Positions 7,866-15,487 of a DNA stretch of 18,611 bases are shown piece by piece. Made by a program: the position numbers and the translations under genes. Under the pieces are notes generated by a model. That model had not been told where the DNA came from. It saw only the letters and a program-made list of their open reading frames with translations, and searched no databases. Position 1 is the first letter of the stretch, and every line of letters starts with the position of its first letter. The stretch is from JAVXTH01 sp036641395 (GTDB lineage: Bacteria; Bacillota_I; Bacilli_A; Erysipelotrichales; Erysipelotrichaceae). Location: assembly GCA_036641395.1 (NCBI GenBank), contig JAVWEY010000030.1:1-18611 (forward strand), in the 5' to 3' direction.

Positions 7866-8081
7866 GCATTTGATCCAGCGGGAAAAGACATTATTAATAA
7901 AGCTGCAATCCAGAAGTACTTAGGAACAAATACAAAAGTAGTTGAAATAACAGTTAATACTGCAACAAATGAAGCTATTACAAAAGCAACAGTTGGTGTT
8001 TCAAAGACGGTAAAAGGAACAACAGTCGATTATACTGTCGTATTTGAAGATGGTAAAGAACCTTTAGTTACAAAGAAATAA
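7650..8081 (+). CDS. pilA: Type IV pilin, major type (copy 2)
   Basis: A 143-residue prepilin with the same leader, cleavage site (G13/F14) and helix as the first copy; residues 1-72 differ only at KK/RE (45-46). From residue 73 on the globular domain differs, although YLGTNTKV (90-97) is kept and the ending ...VVFEDGKEPLV parallels ...VTFADGQEPVV of copy 1. No cysteine is present. AAGGAGG lies 8 bases before the ATG, the best of the three pilin ribosome sites. It probably forms either a co-subunit or an alternative filament; no separate promoter is obvious in the 139-base gap before it, so it is likely co-transcribed with copy 1. Confidence 0.93.
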   Translation: MKKLQKFKKDVKGFTLVEIIVVLLIIAILAAIAIPTMIGYVDEARESEYVAQARTAYVAAQTVAIKEEAKDPAFDPAGKDIINKAAIQKYLGTNTKVVEITVNTATNEAITKATVGVSKTVKGTTVDYTVVFEDGKEPLVTKK

Positions 8082-8103
8082 CCTTAATCTTTAATTCAAT
8101 CAA

Positions 8104-8135
8104 ATAGCATTTCTCTTTTGTTAGGGAAATGCTAT
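8104..8135 (+). other. Hairpin in the pilin 2 - pilin 3 spacer
   Basis: ATAGCATTTC (8104-8113) pairs exactly with GAAATGCTAT (8126-8135) across a 12-base loop. No T-run follows on either strand, so it is not a standard terminator. A role in protecting the 3' end of the pilin message or in RNA processing is plausible. The rest of the 183-base spacer resembles the spacer before copy 2 (GATTATAGAATTGCTTTGTG at 8215-8234 versus 7590-7608). Confidence 0.6.
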
Positions 8136-8264
8136 CGATATGAATGGCAGTATGTTTCATGAATAAGTTTGGTATCAAAAAGAAAATTAACAAAACGGCA
8201 ATTAAGTAATGGGGGATTATAGAATTGCTTTGTGATAAGGTATTAAAATGACGGGGAGAATATA

Positions 8265-8678
8265 ATGAAAAAACTTAAGCAGTTCAAGAATGATGTAAAA
8301 GGGTTTACGTTAGTCGAGATTATTGTTGTATTATTAATTATAGCAATATTAGCGGCGATTGCGATACCAACGATGATTGGTTATGTAAATGAAGCTCGTG
8401 AAAGTGAATATATTGCACAAGCACGTACTGCTTATGTTGCTGCACAAACAGTAGCAATTAAAAGAGTAGCAAAGGAGCCAGGCTACAACGTTAAAAGAAT
8501 TGTTAAGAAAGATGTTGAAGATTATCTTGGAGCAAATTCAAAGGTTGATAGTTTTACAATCGTGGGTTTTGAAAAAGAAGTAATAACAAAAATAGCGGTT
8601 AGGGTAGCAAAGGAATACGAAGTGACGTTTCAAGAAGATAAGGAAGTTGTTGTGAAAAAGGACAATAAACGGCCTTAG
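8265..8678 (+). CDS. pilA: Type IV pilin, major type (copy 3)
   Basis: A 137-residue prepilin, leader MKKLKQFKNDVKG, cleavage before F14, Glu at +5. The protein stalk (14-66) is nearly identical to copies 1 and 2 (changes such as VDEA to VNEA), but at DNA level it carries many synonymous changes, so it is an older duplicate held by selection on protein. The C-terminal domain (67-137) is unrelated at a glance except for the YLG.N.KV core (87-94) and the closing strand V.F...KEVVV. It is very Lys-rich at the end. GGGGAG lies 6 bases before the ATG. Last of the three pilins. Confidence 0.92.
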   Translation: MKKLKQFKNDVKGFTLVEIIVVLLIIAILAAIAIPTMIGYVNEARESEYIAQARTAYVAAQTVAIKRVAKEPGYNVKRIVKKDVEDYLGANSKVDSFTIVGFEKEVITKIAVRVAKEYEVTFQEDKEVVVKKDNKRP

Positions 8679-8692
8679 TTGATACATAATTT

Positions 8693-8720
8693 TTGTAACT
8701 TTTATTTAAAGTAGTATAAA
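8693..8720 (+). promoter_or_regulatory. Possible promoter before pilD
   Basis: TTGTAA (8693-8698), 16 bases, TATAAA (8715-8720). Four of six and five of six consensus matches. It could provide separate transcription of the assembly genes, with a start inside the left arm of the hairpin at 8722. Confidence 0.35.
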
Positions 8721-8721
8721 T

Positions 8722-8756
8722 AAATCCCCGACCCACAAATAAAGGGCTGGGGATTT
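8722..8756 (+). other. Hairpin between the pilin genes and the assembly genes
   Basis: AAATCCCCGACCC (8722-8734) pairs with GGGCTGGGGATTT (8744-8756) except for one G-U pair and one A-C mismatch; loop of 9 bases. It is GC-rich for this DNA but has no T-run on the plus strand. It may be a leaky terminator or processing site that keeps assembly proteins below pilin levels. Confidence 0.55.
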
Positions 8757-8785
8757 AACCATATATAGAGAAAGGGGATTACTAG

Positions 8786-9547
8786 ATGCCTTGGTACTTA
8801 CTTGTTATCTATTTATATATTTTCGTGGTTGGTATTGTTATCGCTAGTTTTATGAATGTGGTAATTTATCGAGTACCGCTTAATATATCGGTTGCGAAAG
8901 GACGCTCTTATTGTCCAAGTTGTAATCACACCTTAAAAGCAATTGATTTAGTTCCCGTCTTTAGTTATATGTTTTTAGGGGCTAAATGTCGCTATTGTCA
9001 TAAATCGATATCTTTTCGTTATCCATTTGTAGAGTTATGTGGTGGAATTATTGCAGTTGTACTGTTTCACCATTTTCCATTTGAATGGATTGTGATTCCA
9101 AGTTTTTTAATTTTTATGATTTTACTTGCAATGGCATGGATTGATTATGATACAATGATAATACCAAATGTATTACAATTGTGGCTCATTCCTTTTGTTT
9201 GCTGGATTGTTTACTTAAATATTGATTTAACAATGACAGCACGGATCATTGGAATGCTGTGTGTCAGTGGCTTTATGTTAGGGATGAATGTAATTGTAAA
9301 GAATAGTTTTGGTGGTGGCGATATTAAACTGATGGCTATTTGTGGTTTTTTATTAGGATGGAAAAACATTATCTTAGCTATGTTTATTGCTGTGTTTATG
9401 GGTGGCATCTATGCTGTTTACTTATTGATTAGAAAGAAAGAAAAAAAAGAAGCACATTTTGCTTTTGGACCATTTTTAGTTATTGCGATTATGATAACTT
9501 ATCTATATGGGGAAGGTATTATTAGTTGGTATTTTAGTTTATTTTAG
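8786..9547 (+). CDS. pilD: Prepilin peptidase / N-methyltransferase
   Basis: Membrane aspartyl protease (A24 family) that removes the short leaders of the pilins encoded around it and methylates the new N-terminus. The 253-residue polytopic protein has an N-terminal helix, then a cytosolic loop with CPSC (43-46) and CRYC (68-71), the zinc-type cysteine pairs typical of two-function enzymes. The catalytic aspartates are D120 (AWIDYDTMIIPN) and D179 (FGGGDIKL). About seven to eight hydrophobic segments are visible. Length is normal. AGAAAGGGG stands before the ATG. This is the first of the tightly packed assembly genes; pilC starts 13 bases after it. Confidence 0.95.
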   Translation: MPWYLLVIYLYIFVVGIVIASFMNVVIYRVPLNISVAKGRSYCPSCNHTLKAIDLVPVFSYMFLGAKCRYCHKSISFRYPFVELCGGIIAVVLFHHFPFEWIVIPSFLIFMILLAMAWIDYDTMIIPNVLQLWLIPFVCWIVYLNIDLTMTARIIGMLCVSGFMLGMNVIVKNSFGGGDIKLMAICGFLLGWKNIILAMFIAVFMGGIYAVYLLIRKKEKKEAHFAFGPFLVIAIMITYLYGEGIISWYFSLF

Positions 9548-9560
9548 AGCGGAGGATTAC

Positions 9561-10754
9561 ATGCCATTATATCAGTATAACGCAAAAGATATTAACGCAA
9601 AGAAACATAAAGGAAAACGAGAGGCAAGAGATGAACAGCAACTCGTTGCTTTGTTGCGTGAAGATGGCTTGTATTTAACTCAGTTTGAAGAGATCATTCA
9701 AGATAATGAAAATGGTTATCGGTTTAAATTAAATGATTTATCGGAGTTCTCACGTCAAATTGGAACCATGTTAGGATCGGGAGTTTCTTTAATAAAAGCA
9801 TTGAAAATAATAATTGATCGTACTCAAAAAGTAAAACAAAAAGAAATATATGAAGGCGTTTATCGTAAATTAAGCCAAGGAGAAGCATTATCAGATGCCT
9901 TATTATCACAGGGAAAAGCTTTTCCAAAATTAATGGTGAATATGTTTAAAGCAGGAGAAAGTAGCGGTCAATTAGAAAAAACCGCAATGAAATTATCCAA
10001 TCAATATGAGAAAGATTATAAACTGAACAATAAAATGAAAACAGCAGCTATGTATCCATTAGTATTAATTGTGGTTACTATTATTGTTTTGCTTATTATC
10101 TTTGTTGGTGTTTTACCTTCATTCTTTGATTTATTTGAACAGGTAGAACTACCACTCGTTACTCGTATTTTAATCTTCATTAGTAATGCGATTACATCTT
10201 ATTGGTATTTTGTTCTTTTATTCTTTGTTTTGCTTGTTTCATTCATAATTTATTTAGTGAAGAAGCCACGGATTAAAATAAAAATTGATAAAAAGAAAGT
10301 AACAATTTGGAAAGTTGGAAAGTTATTCACGACTCTTTATACAGCGCGCTTTGCTCGTACCTTATGTTCACTTTATACTAGTGGAATACCAATTGTTCAA
10401 TCGCTTCAAGTAGTACGGGATACGCTGAATAATAGTTATATTGAATCACAGTTTCCCGAATTAATTAATAAAGTAAAGCGAGGAGAACCATTATCATCTT
10501 CCTTAGCCGATATAAAAGGATTTGATATAAAACTATCTTCGATGGTTTATGTAGGTGAAGAGAGTGGTAAGTTAGAGACGATGTTAGAATCGCTTGCAGA
10601 TGACTTTGATTATGAAGCACAAGAGGCTTCAACTAGACTAGTAACTATATTAGAACCAGTCTTAATCGTTATCATGGCAGTTATCATTGGTTTTGTAATG
10701 ATTGCGGTTATGTTACCAATTTATTCGTTATATAAAAACGTGGGATCCATGTAG
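9561..10754 (+). CDS. pilC: Type IV pilus inner-membrane platform protein
   Basis: Membrane platform (GspF/PilC family) that couples the ATPases to pilin extraction. I start it at 9561 (397 residues), where GCGGAGG precedes the ATG by about 6 bases; an upstream in-frame ATG at 9507 lies within pilD and lacks a site. Two repeated T2SSF domains are visible, about 60-190 and 262-390, each with a GE-x-SG signature (GESSG at 132, GEESG at 332). Membrane helices lie at about 165-186, 213-233 and 365-388. Length fits the family (about 400). Confidence 0.94.
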   Translation: MPLYQYNAKDINAKKHKGKREARDEQQLVALLREDGLYLTQFEEIIQDNENGYRFKLNDLSEFSRQIGTMLGSGVSLIKALKIIIDRTQKVKQKEIYEGVYRKLSQGEALSDALLSQGKAFPKLMVNMFKAGESSGQLEKTAMKLSNQYEKDYKLNNKMKTAAMYPLVLIVVTIIVLLIIFVGVLPSFFDLFEQVELPLVTRILIFISNAITSYWYFVLLFFVLLVSFIIYLVKKPRIKIKIDKKKVTIWKVGKLFTTLYTARFARTLCSLYTSGIPIVQSLQVVRDTLNNSYIESQFPELINKVKRGEPLSSSLADIKGFDIKLSSMVYVGEESGKLETMLESLADDFDYEAQEASTRLVTILEPVLIVIMAVIIGFVMIAVMLPIYSLYKNVGSM

Positions 10755-10768
10755 AAGGGAGAATCATC

Positions 10769-12298
10769 ATGGCAAAAGAAACGGTATTATACATATCAAA
10801 TGAGAAATTACATGTCATAAGCGGAACTTTTAAGCGTGGTAATTTAACCGTCGACTATAGTGATCGATTGGACCTTAAAAATGGTACGATGTTAAATGGC
10901 GTTATTATTGATGAAACAGCACTTATTCATGTATTAGAAGAATTAAAGAAACTATCAATTACACATGTGAAAGTAGTAATCAATAGTAGTAATATTTTAT
11001 TAAAAAATCAAAAAGTGCCACATATGACAAATCGTGAATTATTACGATTTACCCGTGAAGAATTATCCTTTATGGAAAGTTCTTCTCAAGACCTACAATA
11101 TGATTATGCATGGATGAGTGATCATATTGAAAATGAAGAAGGAAGTCGTATCTTATGTTGTGGGGTTGAATTAAAACTAATTCAAAGTTATCTTGATGTC
11201 TTTGAACAGGTTGGGATTAGCGTTGATGCGATTGATGTATCGATGAATGCCATTTCAAAGTTAACTACTTCAATGAAAGAATTAGAAAATAAAACCTATG
11301 TTATTTCAATTCTTGAAGGAATGAACTTAACTTCGGTTTTATTCTATAAAAATGTATTCACTTTCTCTAAGCAAACGAGGTTGTTCTCTACTCCTCAACA
11401 AGATAGTTATATTACTGAAATAACAAATAATATATCGCAGTTATTACAGTTTCTACATACGCAATATCAAGATACTCAATTAGAAAGTGTATATTTCACC
11501 GGCTTTAAAGAAGATGAAAAAGAAATATTTGCAGCTTTAGAAGAAAGCTTACATGTAGCAGTTAGCACTTTCCCTGAGGCAAGTAATATAACTTCAACAT
11601 CGATTGATCATAAAATGCACTTACAAGATTATATTACTTGTTGTGGATCTTTGATGATACGAAAAAACAAAATTAAAAAGGATATTGATTTAAAAGCAGC
11701 AATTAAACAAGAAATAGAAGAATCAAAATGGAAACCACTTATTCCTTATGCAATTCTTCCCTTAGTTTTAGTTCTTATTTTTACATCTGTTTTTGCTTAT
11801 CAATTTACAAAAGCAAATGCTTTATCAAATGATTTAGATGATAAAAAAATCGAATTAGCACAACTAAAAAAGAAACAAAGTAACAAAGCCGATTTATTAA
11901 GAATCAAGAACTATCAAGTACTTCAAAAACAAATCCTTGATTTAAAACAAGTCCAAAATAATATTTTAAGTTATCCAGATATTTTCTCATTAGCAATTAC
12001 TCAAATCAATGGATTAACTGGTTATTCCATTGATTTACTAAATGTTAGTTATGGTAGAGGGGATGGAACAATTATTATTCGTGCTCAAGCAAAAAATGTT
12101 GGTGATGCTGCGAAGTATGTGGTTCGTTTAAAACAAACTGGATTTTTCTTAGATGTTGTATATCGTGGTTATAACTTAGTTGAAAAAGCAACAGAAGAAC
12201 CAAATAAAAACTTAGATAAAGAAAGCGATACGCCAGTTGAGAAGGAAGAAGTATATGATATGGAAATTACTTGTTTCTTAAAGGTGGTGCAGTTATGA
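10769..12298 (+). CDS. pilMN: PilM-PilN fusion protein
   Basis: One 509-residue protein joins the cytoplasmic actin-like PilM and the membrane-anchored PilN of the pilus alignment complex. Residues 1 to about 300 have PilM-like spacing, ending in CCGSLMIR where PilM proteins have a conserved Gly/Leu-rich motif. KDIDL (304-308) occupies the place of the PilN start (usual INLLP). A single helix at about 325-346 is followed by a coiled-coil region (350-400) and an extracytoplasmic alpha/beta domain (about 410-509) with an acidic insert near 472-494. The usual PilM nucleotide loop (D-x-G-S type) is degenerate here (YISNEKLHV), so ATP binding is doubtful. A pilMN fusion is also known in Clostridioides difficile. 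The stop overlaps the next start by ATGA. Confidence 0.85.
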   Translation: MAKETVLYISNEKLHVISGTFKRGNLTVDYSDRLDLKNGTMLNGVIIDETALIHVLEELKKLSITHVKVVINSSNILLKNQKVPHMTNRELLRFTREELSFMESSSQDLQYDYAWMSDHIENEEGSRILCCGVELKLIQSYLDVFEQVGISVDAIDVSMNAISKLTTSMKELENKTYVISILEGMNLTSVLFYKNVFTFSKQTRLFSTPQQDSYITEITNNISQLLQFLHTQYQDTQLESVYFTGFKEDEKEIFAALEESLHVAVSTFPEASNITSTSIDHKMHLQDYITCCGSLMIRKNKIKKDIDLKAAIKQEIEESKWKPLIPYAILPLVLVLIFTSVFAYQFTKANALSNDLDDKKIELAQLKKKQSNKADLLRIKNYQVLQKQILDLKQVQNNILSYPDIFSLAITQINGLTGYSIDLLNVSYGRGDGTIIIRAQAKNVGDAAKYVVRLKQTGFFLDVVYRGYNLVEKATEEPNKNLDKESDTPVEKEEVYDMEITCFLKVVQL

Positions 12299-12858
12299 AA
12301 AAACTAACAAAACGCGAGATGTTGTTAATTTATGTTTTAATTGTTTTAATTATTGTAATGGGAGGTTGGTTTTTATTAGCAAATCCAGCTATTCAAAAAT
12401 CTCATAAGTTACAACTTCAGTTAGATGAAATTAGCATGCAAGTTGATTCATTAAAACTAAGTGATATTGAATTAAATGATGAAGAAGTAAATAAGGCAAC
12501 GAAAGAATACGAAATACTAAAAACTAATTTTAATGAGATGTTAACATTAGAAGAAATGGATGTGAAATTAACTTCCTTAGTATCAAAGTATCGCTTTATT
12601 CCTCTTTCGTTAGAAATGAAAGAGATAAAGAAACAAGAAATTAAGCCATTTTATTATGATGAAGAAAAAGATAAAGAAAAAAAATATCCGAAAGTTTATG
12701 TAGGAAATGTATCAATGGAACTTAAAGGAACTTATAGTCAATTAGCCCCACTTGTTGAAGAAGTAAAAGAATTACCAGGAATAAAGATTACTTCATTTTC
12801 ACAAACAAGTGTTGATAATCTGATAAAAATTGATTTTGATTGTTACATGGTTCAATAA
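12295..12858 (+). CDS. pilO: PilO-like alignment-complex protein
   Basis: A 188-residue bitopic protein starting at 12295, where AAAGGTGG precedes the ATG and the ATGA overlap couples it to pilMN; the upstream ATG at 12271 lacks a site. A short basic cytosolic end (MKKLTKRE) leads to one helix at about 9-29. Then come a heptad-rich stretch (about 36-80) and a C-terminal alpha/beta domain (about 110-188). Size, topology and position after PilN match PilO, which pairs with PilN outside the membrane. Sequence conservation in PilO is low, so the call rests mainly on layout and order. Confidence 0.75.
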   Translation: MKKLTKREMLLIYVLIVLIIVMGGWFLLANPAIQKSHKLQLQLDEISMQVDSLKLSDIELNDEEVNKATKEYEILKTNFNEMLTLEEMDVKLTSLVSKYRFIPLSLEMKEIKKQEIKPFYYDEEKDKEKKYPKVYVGNVSMELKGTYSQLAPLVEEVKELPGIKITSFSQTSVDNLIKIDFDCYMVQ

Positions 12859-12874
12859 GTGAGAGGTGTTTTGT

Positions 12875-13300
12875 ATGCGTAATGAGAAGGGGTCAACCTT
12901 AGTCTGGGTCATGGGTGTTATTTTAATCCTACTGATTGTTGTTGGTGGGTCTCTTTCTTTAGCAATCAATTACCAATCACGGACAATTGAGAACAGCAAA
13001 GAACAACAAGTTTATCATAGTGCTTATGCAATAAGTGATATTCTTGTGAAAGAAATAAATGAAAATAGTAGTGTTTTAATTCCAAAAGGTAGTGAAAAGG
13101 TAGAAATTGAACAAGTAAATCTTCCACAAGGTATGGGAAGTGGTAGTGTTGTAATTGAAAGAGTTAAAACATTTCTATATGTTTATATTAATGCCATGTA
13201 TCAGGATTATAGTTATGATTTATTTTTAACAATGGAAAAAGATAGTTCTAATGAATGGGTTGTTAAGCATTATGAGAATAAAGCGAGGGGACAATCATGA
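12875..13300 (+). CDS. Minor pilin-like protein without Glu5 (PilX/GspK-like)
   Basis: A 141-residue protein starting at the ATG at 12875 (AGAGG 8 bases upstream; a GTG at 12866 would add 3 residues). The N-terminus is a class III prepilin signal: MRNEKG then STLVWVMGVILILLIVVGG. Cleavage would follow G6. Position +5 of the mature protein is Trp instead of the near-universal Glu. In GspK and PilX-type pilins, loss of Glu5 goes with a place at the very tip, where no subunit lies above. The remainder is a small alpha/beta domain without cysteines. Its stop overlaps the next start (ATGA). PilD next door is the expected processing enzyme. Confidence 0.75.
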   Translation: MRNEKGSTLVWVMGVILILLIVVGGSLSLAINYQSRTIENSKEQQVYHSAYAISDILVKEINENSSVLIPKGSEKVEIEQVNLPQGMGSGSVVIERVKTFLYVYINAMYQDYSYDLFLTMEKDSSNEWVVKHYENKARGQS

Positions 13301-14139
13301 AGAAGCATAATGATGGGTCCACTTTAATTGAAGTGATGGTAGCAACTTGTATTTTGGTATTTGCTGGGTTAATTTTCGCCAGTGGTTTTTACACGGTTGT
13401 TAAGTTAGTGGCAGATGCCAATCAAGTGCAAAAGGCTACGGATGAAATTAATTCAGTCATAGCCGGGGATAAAAATCCAAAGGTAACGAAGAAAAGATTA
13501 AACTTTGATGTGACATTAAAAATAAAAGGTGTTAATACACCACTTACTACTAATGTGGAAAAAGATGTTTATTCATCGATTACAAGTAAAGATGTACAAA
13601 TGGTATGTGTGGATGTTAATGAGTTAGTACCATATGATTATCATGTTGAGTTGAAGATGTATAAAGATATGAAAGAGATGCCAGAAACTAGAAACAAAAT
13701 GACTACAGCTGAACAATTTCAATATGGTATCCCTTTTGATGGAAATTGGGTATTTTCAAATTACTTATTTAAATATGTTTATAATTCAAATTTTCCTCAA
13801 TTAAATGAGGGATTTGTTGATCAAATAAAGAAAATTAATCCCGATGAAACAGGGCCATTTTTTATTCGACCATTTACTGGAAGTAATATTATAAGTGGTG
13901 GAATAAATTCCACAACGGTTGTTTTCGCTAGTAAAAGTAATAACCCAGAAGGATGGAGTACACCTTTAGTGTTTAACCAAGATGATCATGCTTGGTATTA
14001 TAAACAAAAGGGAATGTCTCTAACCGTTTTTAATAACTTTACAAATACTGGAGGTCAACAACTAACTTGGTCTCAATTAACCCAACAAATGCATAGTGGT
14101 AGTGATGGTTGGGTTAAACTTGAAGATATAAAGAATTAG
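13297..14139 (+). CDS. Minor pilin with enlarged C-terminal domain (PilV-like)
   Basis: A 280-residue prepilin: leader MKKHNDG, then STLIEVMVATCILVFAGLIF with Glu at +5, so cleavage should follow G7. It overlaps the previous gene by ATGA and has GAGGGG 6 bases before the start. After the stalk (about 8-55) comes a strand-rich section (65-145). A further domain (about 146-280) is rich in Trp, Tyr, Phe, Asn and Gln (for example NWVFSNYLF, HAWYYKQKG, DGWVKLED). I do not recognise that last domain; the aromatic-rich, Lys-poor composition would suit an extracellular binding surface. It is about twice the size of the major pilins. I infer a tip or priming subunit working with the genes on each side. 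Confidence 0.75.
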   Translation: MKKHNDGSTLIEVMVATCILVFAGLIFASGFYTVVKLVADANQVQKATDEINSVIAGDKNPKVTKKRLNFDVTLKIKGVNTPLTTNVEKDVYSSITSKDVQMVCVDVNELVPYDYHVELKMYKDMKEMPETRNKMTTAEQFQYGIPFDGNWVFSNYLFKYVYNSNFPQLNEGFVDQIKKINPDETGPFFIRPFTGSNIISGGINSTTVVFASKSNNPEGWSTPLVFNQDDHAWYYKQKGMSLTVFNNFTNTGGQQLTWSQLTQQMHSGSDGWVKLEDIKN

Positions 14140-14151
14140 AAAGAGGTAAAT

Positions 14152-15450
14152 ATGGAAAGAATTAGAAATGAGAAAGGTATGACTTTAATTGAAATTGTTG
14201 TCTCATTATTAATTGCGGCAATTGTTTTTATGGCGGCTTCTACTTTCTTGTTTTCATCAACTAATTTCTTTCAAAGAACAACCAGTGAAGATTTAGATAA
14301 AATGTTGAGTGATCAAGTTTATCGTTTTATATCTGAAGAAATAAGCGATGCAGATTATTTGGAAATATCAGATGTTGAAAAAGGGTTGGAACCCAATATG
14401 CATGAATTTAAAATCATCGATGGAAAGTTATATCGAGATAAAAAGCAGGTTTTTACTAATGATGTATACCAAAATAATCAAGTAAAAATAAAAAGTAAGC
14501 GGATTGATGCGACAAAAGTACAACTTATTGTGGAAATGATTCGAGATGAAGAATTAAGTTATTCTCGAAAAGGTGTTTTGAATTTTAAAAATATTGAATT
14601 GTTAGTAAATGAAAATAAAAGTAATGGTATTGTCGCAAAGGATAATCAGGAATTAGAGAATTGTTTCTTGTATTATAAAAAAGAAAAGGTAGAAGTAATT
14701 CAATATACAGGAACGATATTAGATGAAAAGTACTGTAAGGATAGTAGTAATGATAAGGGCATTTATAATTATAATGATACTTATTATAAAGGGGACTTCG
14801 TTACCTATCGAGGTGAATTGTATCGAGCGGTTATGGATATTAACGATGTAAATCAAAAGCCACAAACAGGTTTTGGTTGGAAGAAGATTCAAAAAACATG
14901 GGATAAGAGTAGTAGTTATCTTGTTGGTGATGTCGTAATCTTTGAAAATCTGTATTATGAGTGTTTAATAAATTTGTATAAACCAACTGGTAACAATCCA
15001 CCAGCAACAAATGATGATTGGCAGTTGATTGATAATCCAGTAATTGATGATGATTACATTGCTAGTGTTTGTCGAGTTCAAGTAATTGAATATTCCGGTA
15101 CTGTTGAAGATGAAAAATATTGTAAGAATAGCAGAAATGATAAAGGTCAGTATAATAAGGAAAATGAATATGAAGAAGGTGATTTCGTATTGTTCAATGA
15201 TATATTATATCGAGTAACGAACGAAGATGAAGCAAATGAGTATGAACCTAATCACCAGGGTTGGAAACGTATTGATAAAAATTATAATCTAGGTAGTTCT
15301 TATCTAGAAGATGATGATGTTGTTATTAATAAAAATATATATTATGAATGTATTCGTGATAATTATTTCAAAAAGCCACCGAATAGTAGTTATTGGAAAA
15401 GACTTTATGTACAACCAAGTCGCGATATTAATGAGTTATGTGATTATTAG
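14152..15450 (+). CDS. Modular minor pilin with tandem CBM5/12-like modules (PilW/PilJ-like)
   Basis: A 432-residue prepilin: leader ending in KG9, then MTLIEIVVSLLIAAIVFMAA with Glu at +5. Residues 10-175 form a PilW-type stalk and pilin domain. The rest is a tandem duplication with a 129-residue period: VIQYTG (182) matches VIEYSG (311), EKYCKDSSNDKG (192) matches EKYCKNSRNDKG (321). Each unit has two modules of the pattern Y-x-x-GD-x-V-x-(6)-Y-...-W-x-x-(I/L), at about 203-247, 250-293, 333-373 and 377-418, resembling chitin-binding type 3 (CBM5/12) folds. Cysteines C195/C271 recur as C324/C400. I infer a surface- or glycan-binding pilus-tip adhesin; the ligand is unknown. GAAAGAGG precedes the start. 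Confidence 0.82.
   Translation: MERIRNEKGMTLIEIVVSLLIAAIVFMAASTFLFSSTNFFQRTTSEDLDKMLSDQVYRFISEEISDADYLEISDVEKGLEPNMHEFKIIDGKLYRDKKQVFTNDVYQNNQVKIKSKRIDATKVQLIVEMIRDEELSYSRKGVLNFKNIELLVNENKSNGIVAKDNQELENCFLYYKKEKVEVIQYTGTILDEKYCKDSSNDKGIYNYNDTYYKGDFVTYRGELYRAVMDINDVNQKPQTGFGWKKIQKTWDKSSSYLVGDVVIFENLYYECLINLYKPTGNNPPATNDDWQLIDNPVIDDDYIASVCRVQVIEYSGTVEDEKYCKNSRNDKGQYNKENEYEEGDFVLFNDILYRVTNEDEANEYEPNHQGWKRIDKNYNLGSSYLEDDDVVINKNIYYECIRDNYFKKPPNSSYWKRLYVQPSRDINELCDY
14695..15408 (+). repeat. Intragenic tandem repeat, two units of about 129 codons
   Basis: Unit 1 is about 14695-15036 and unit 2 about 15082-15408, both inside the modular minor pilin. Protein similarity between units is clear at the module starts and aromatic positions, but the DNA has drifted, so the duplication is not recent. 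Confidence 0.75.
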
Positions 15451-15487
15451 ATTATGAGTATGATATAGAAAGATGGGAGTGGTTGAA

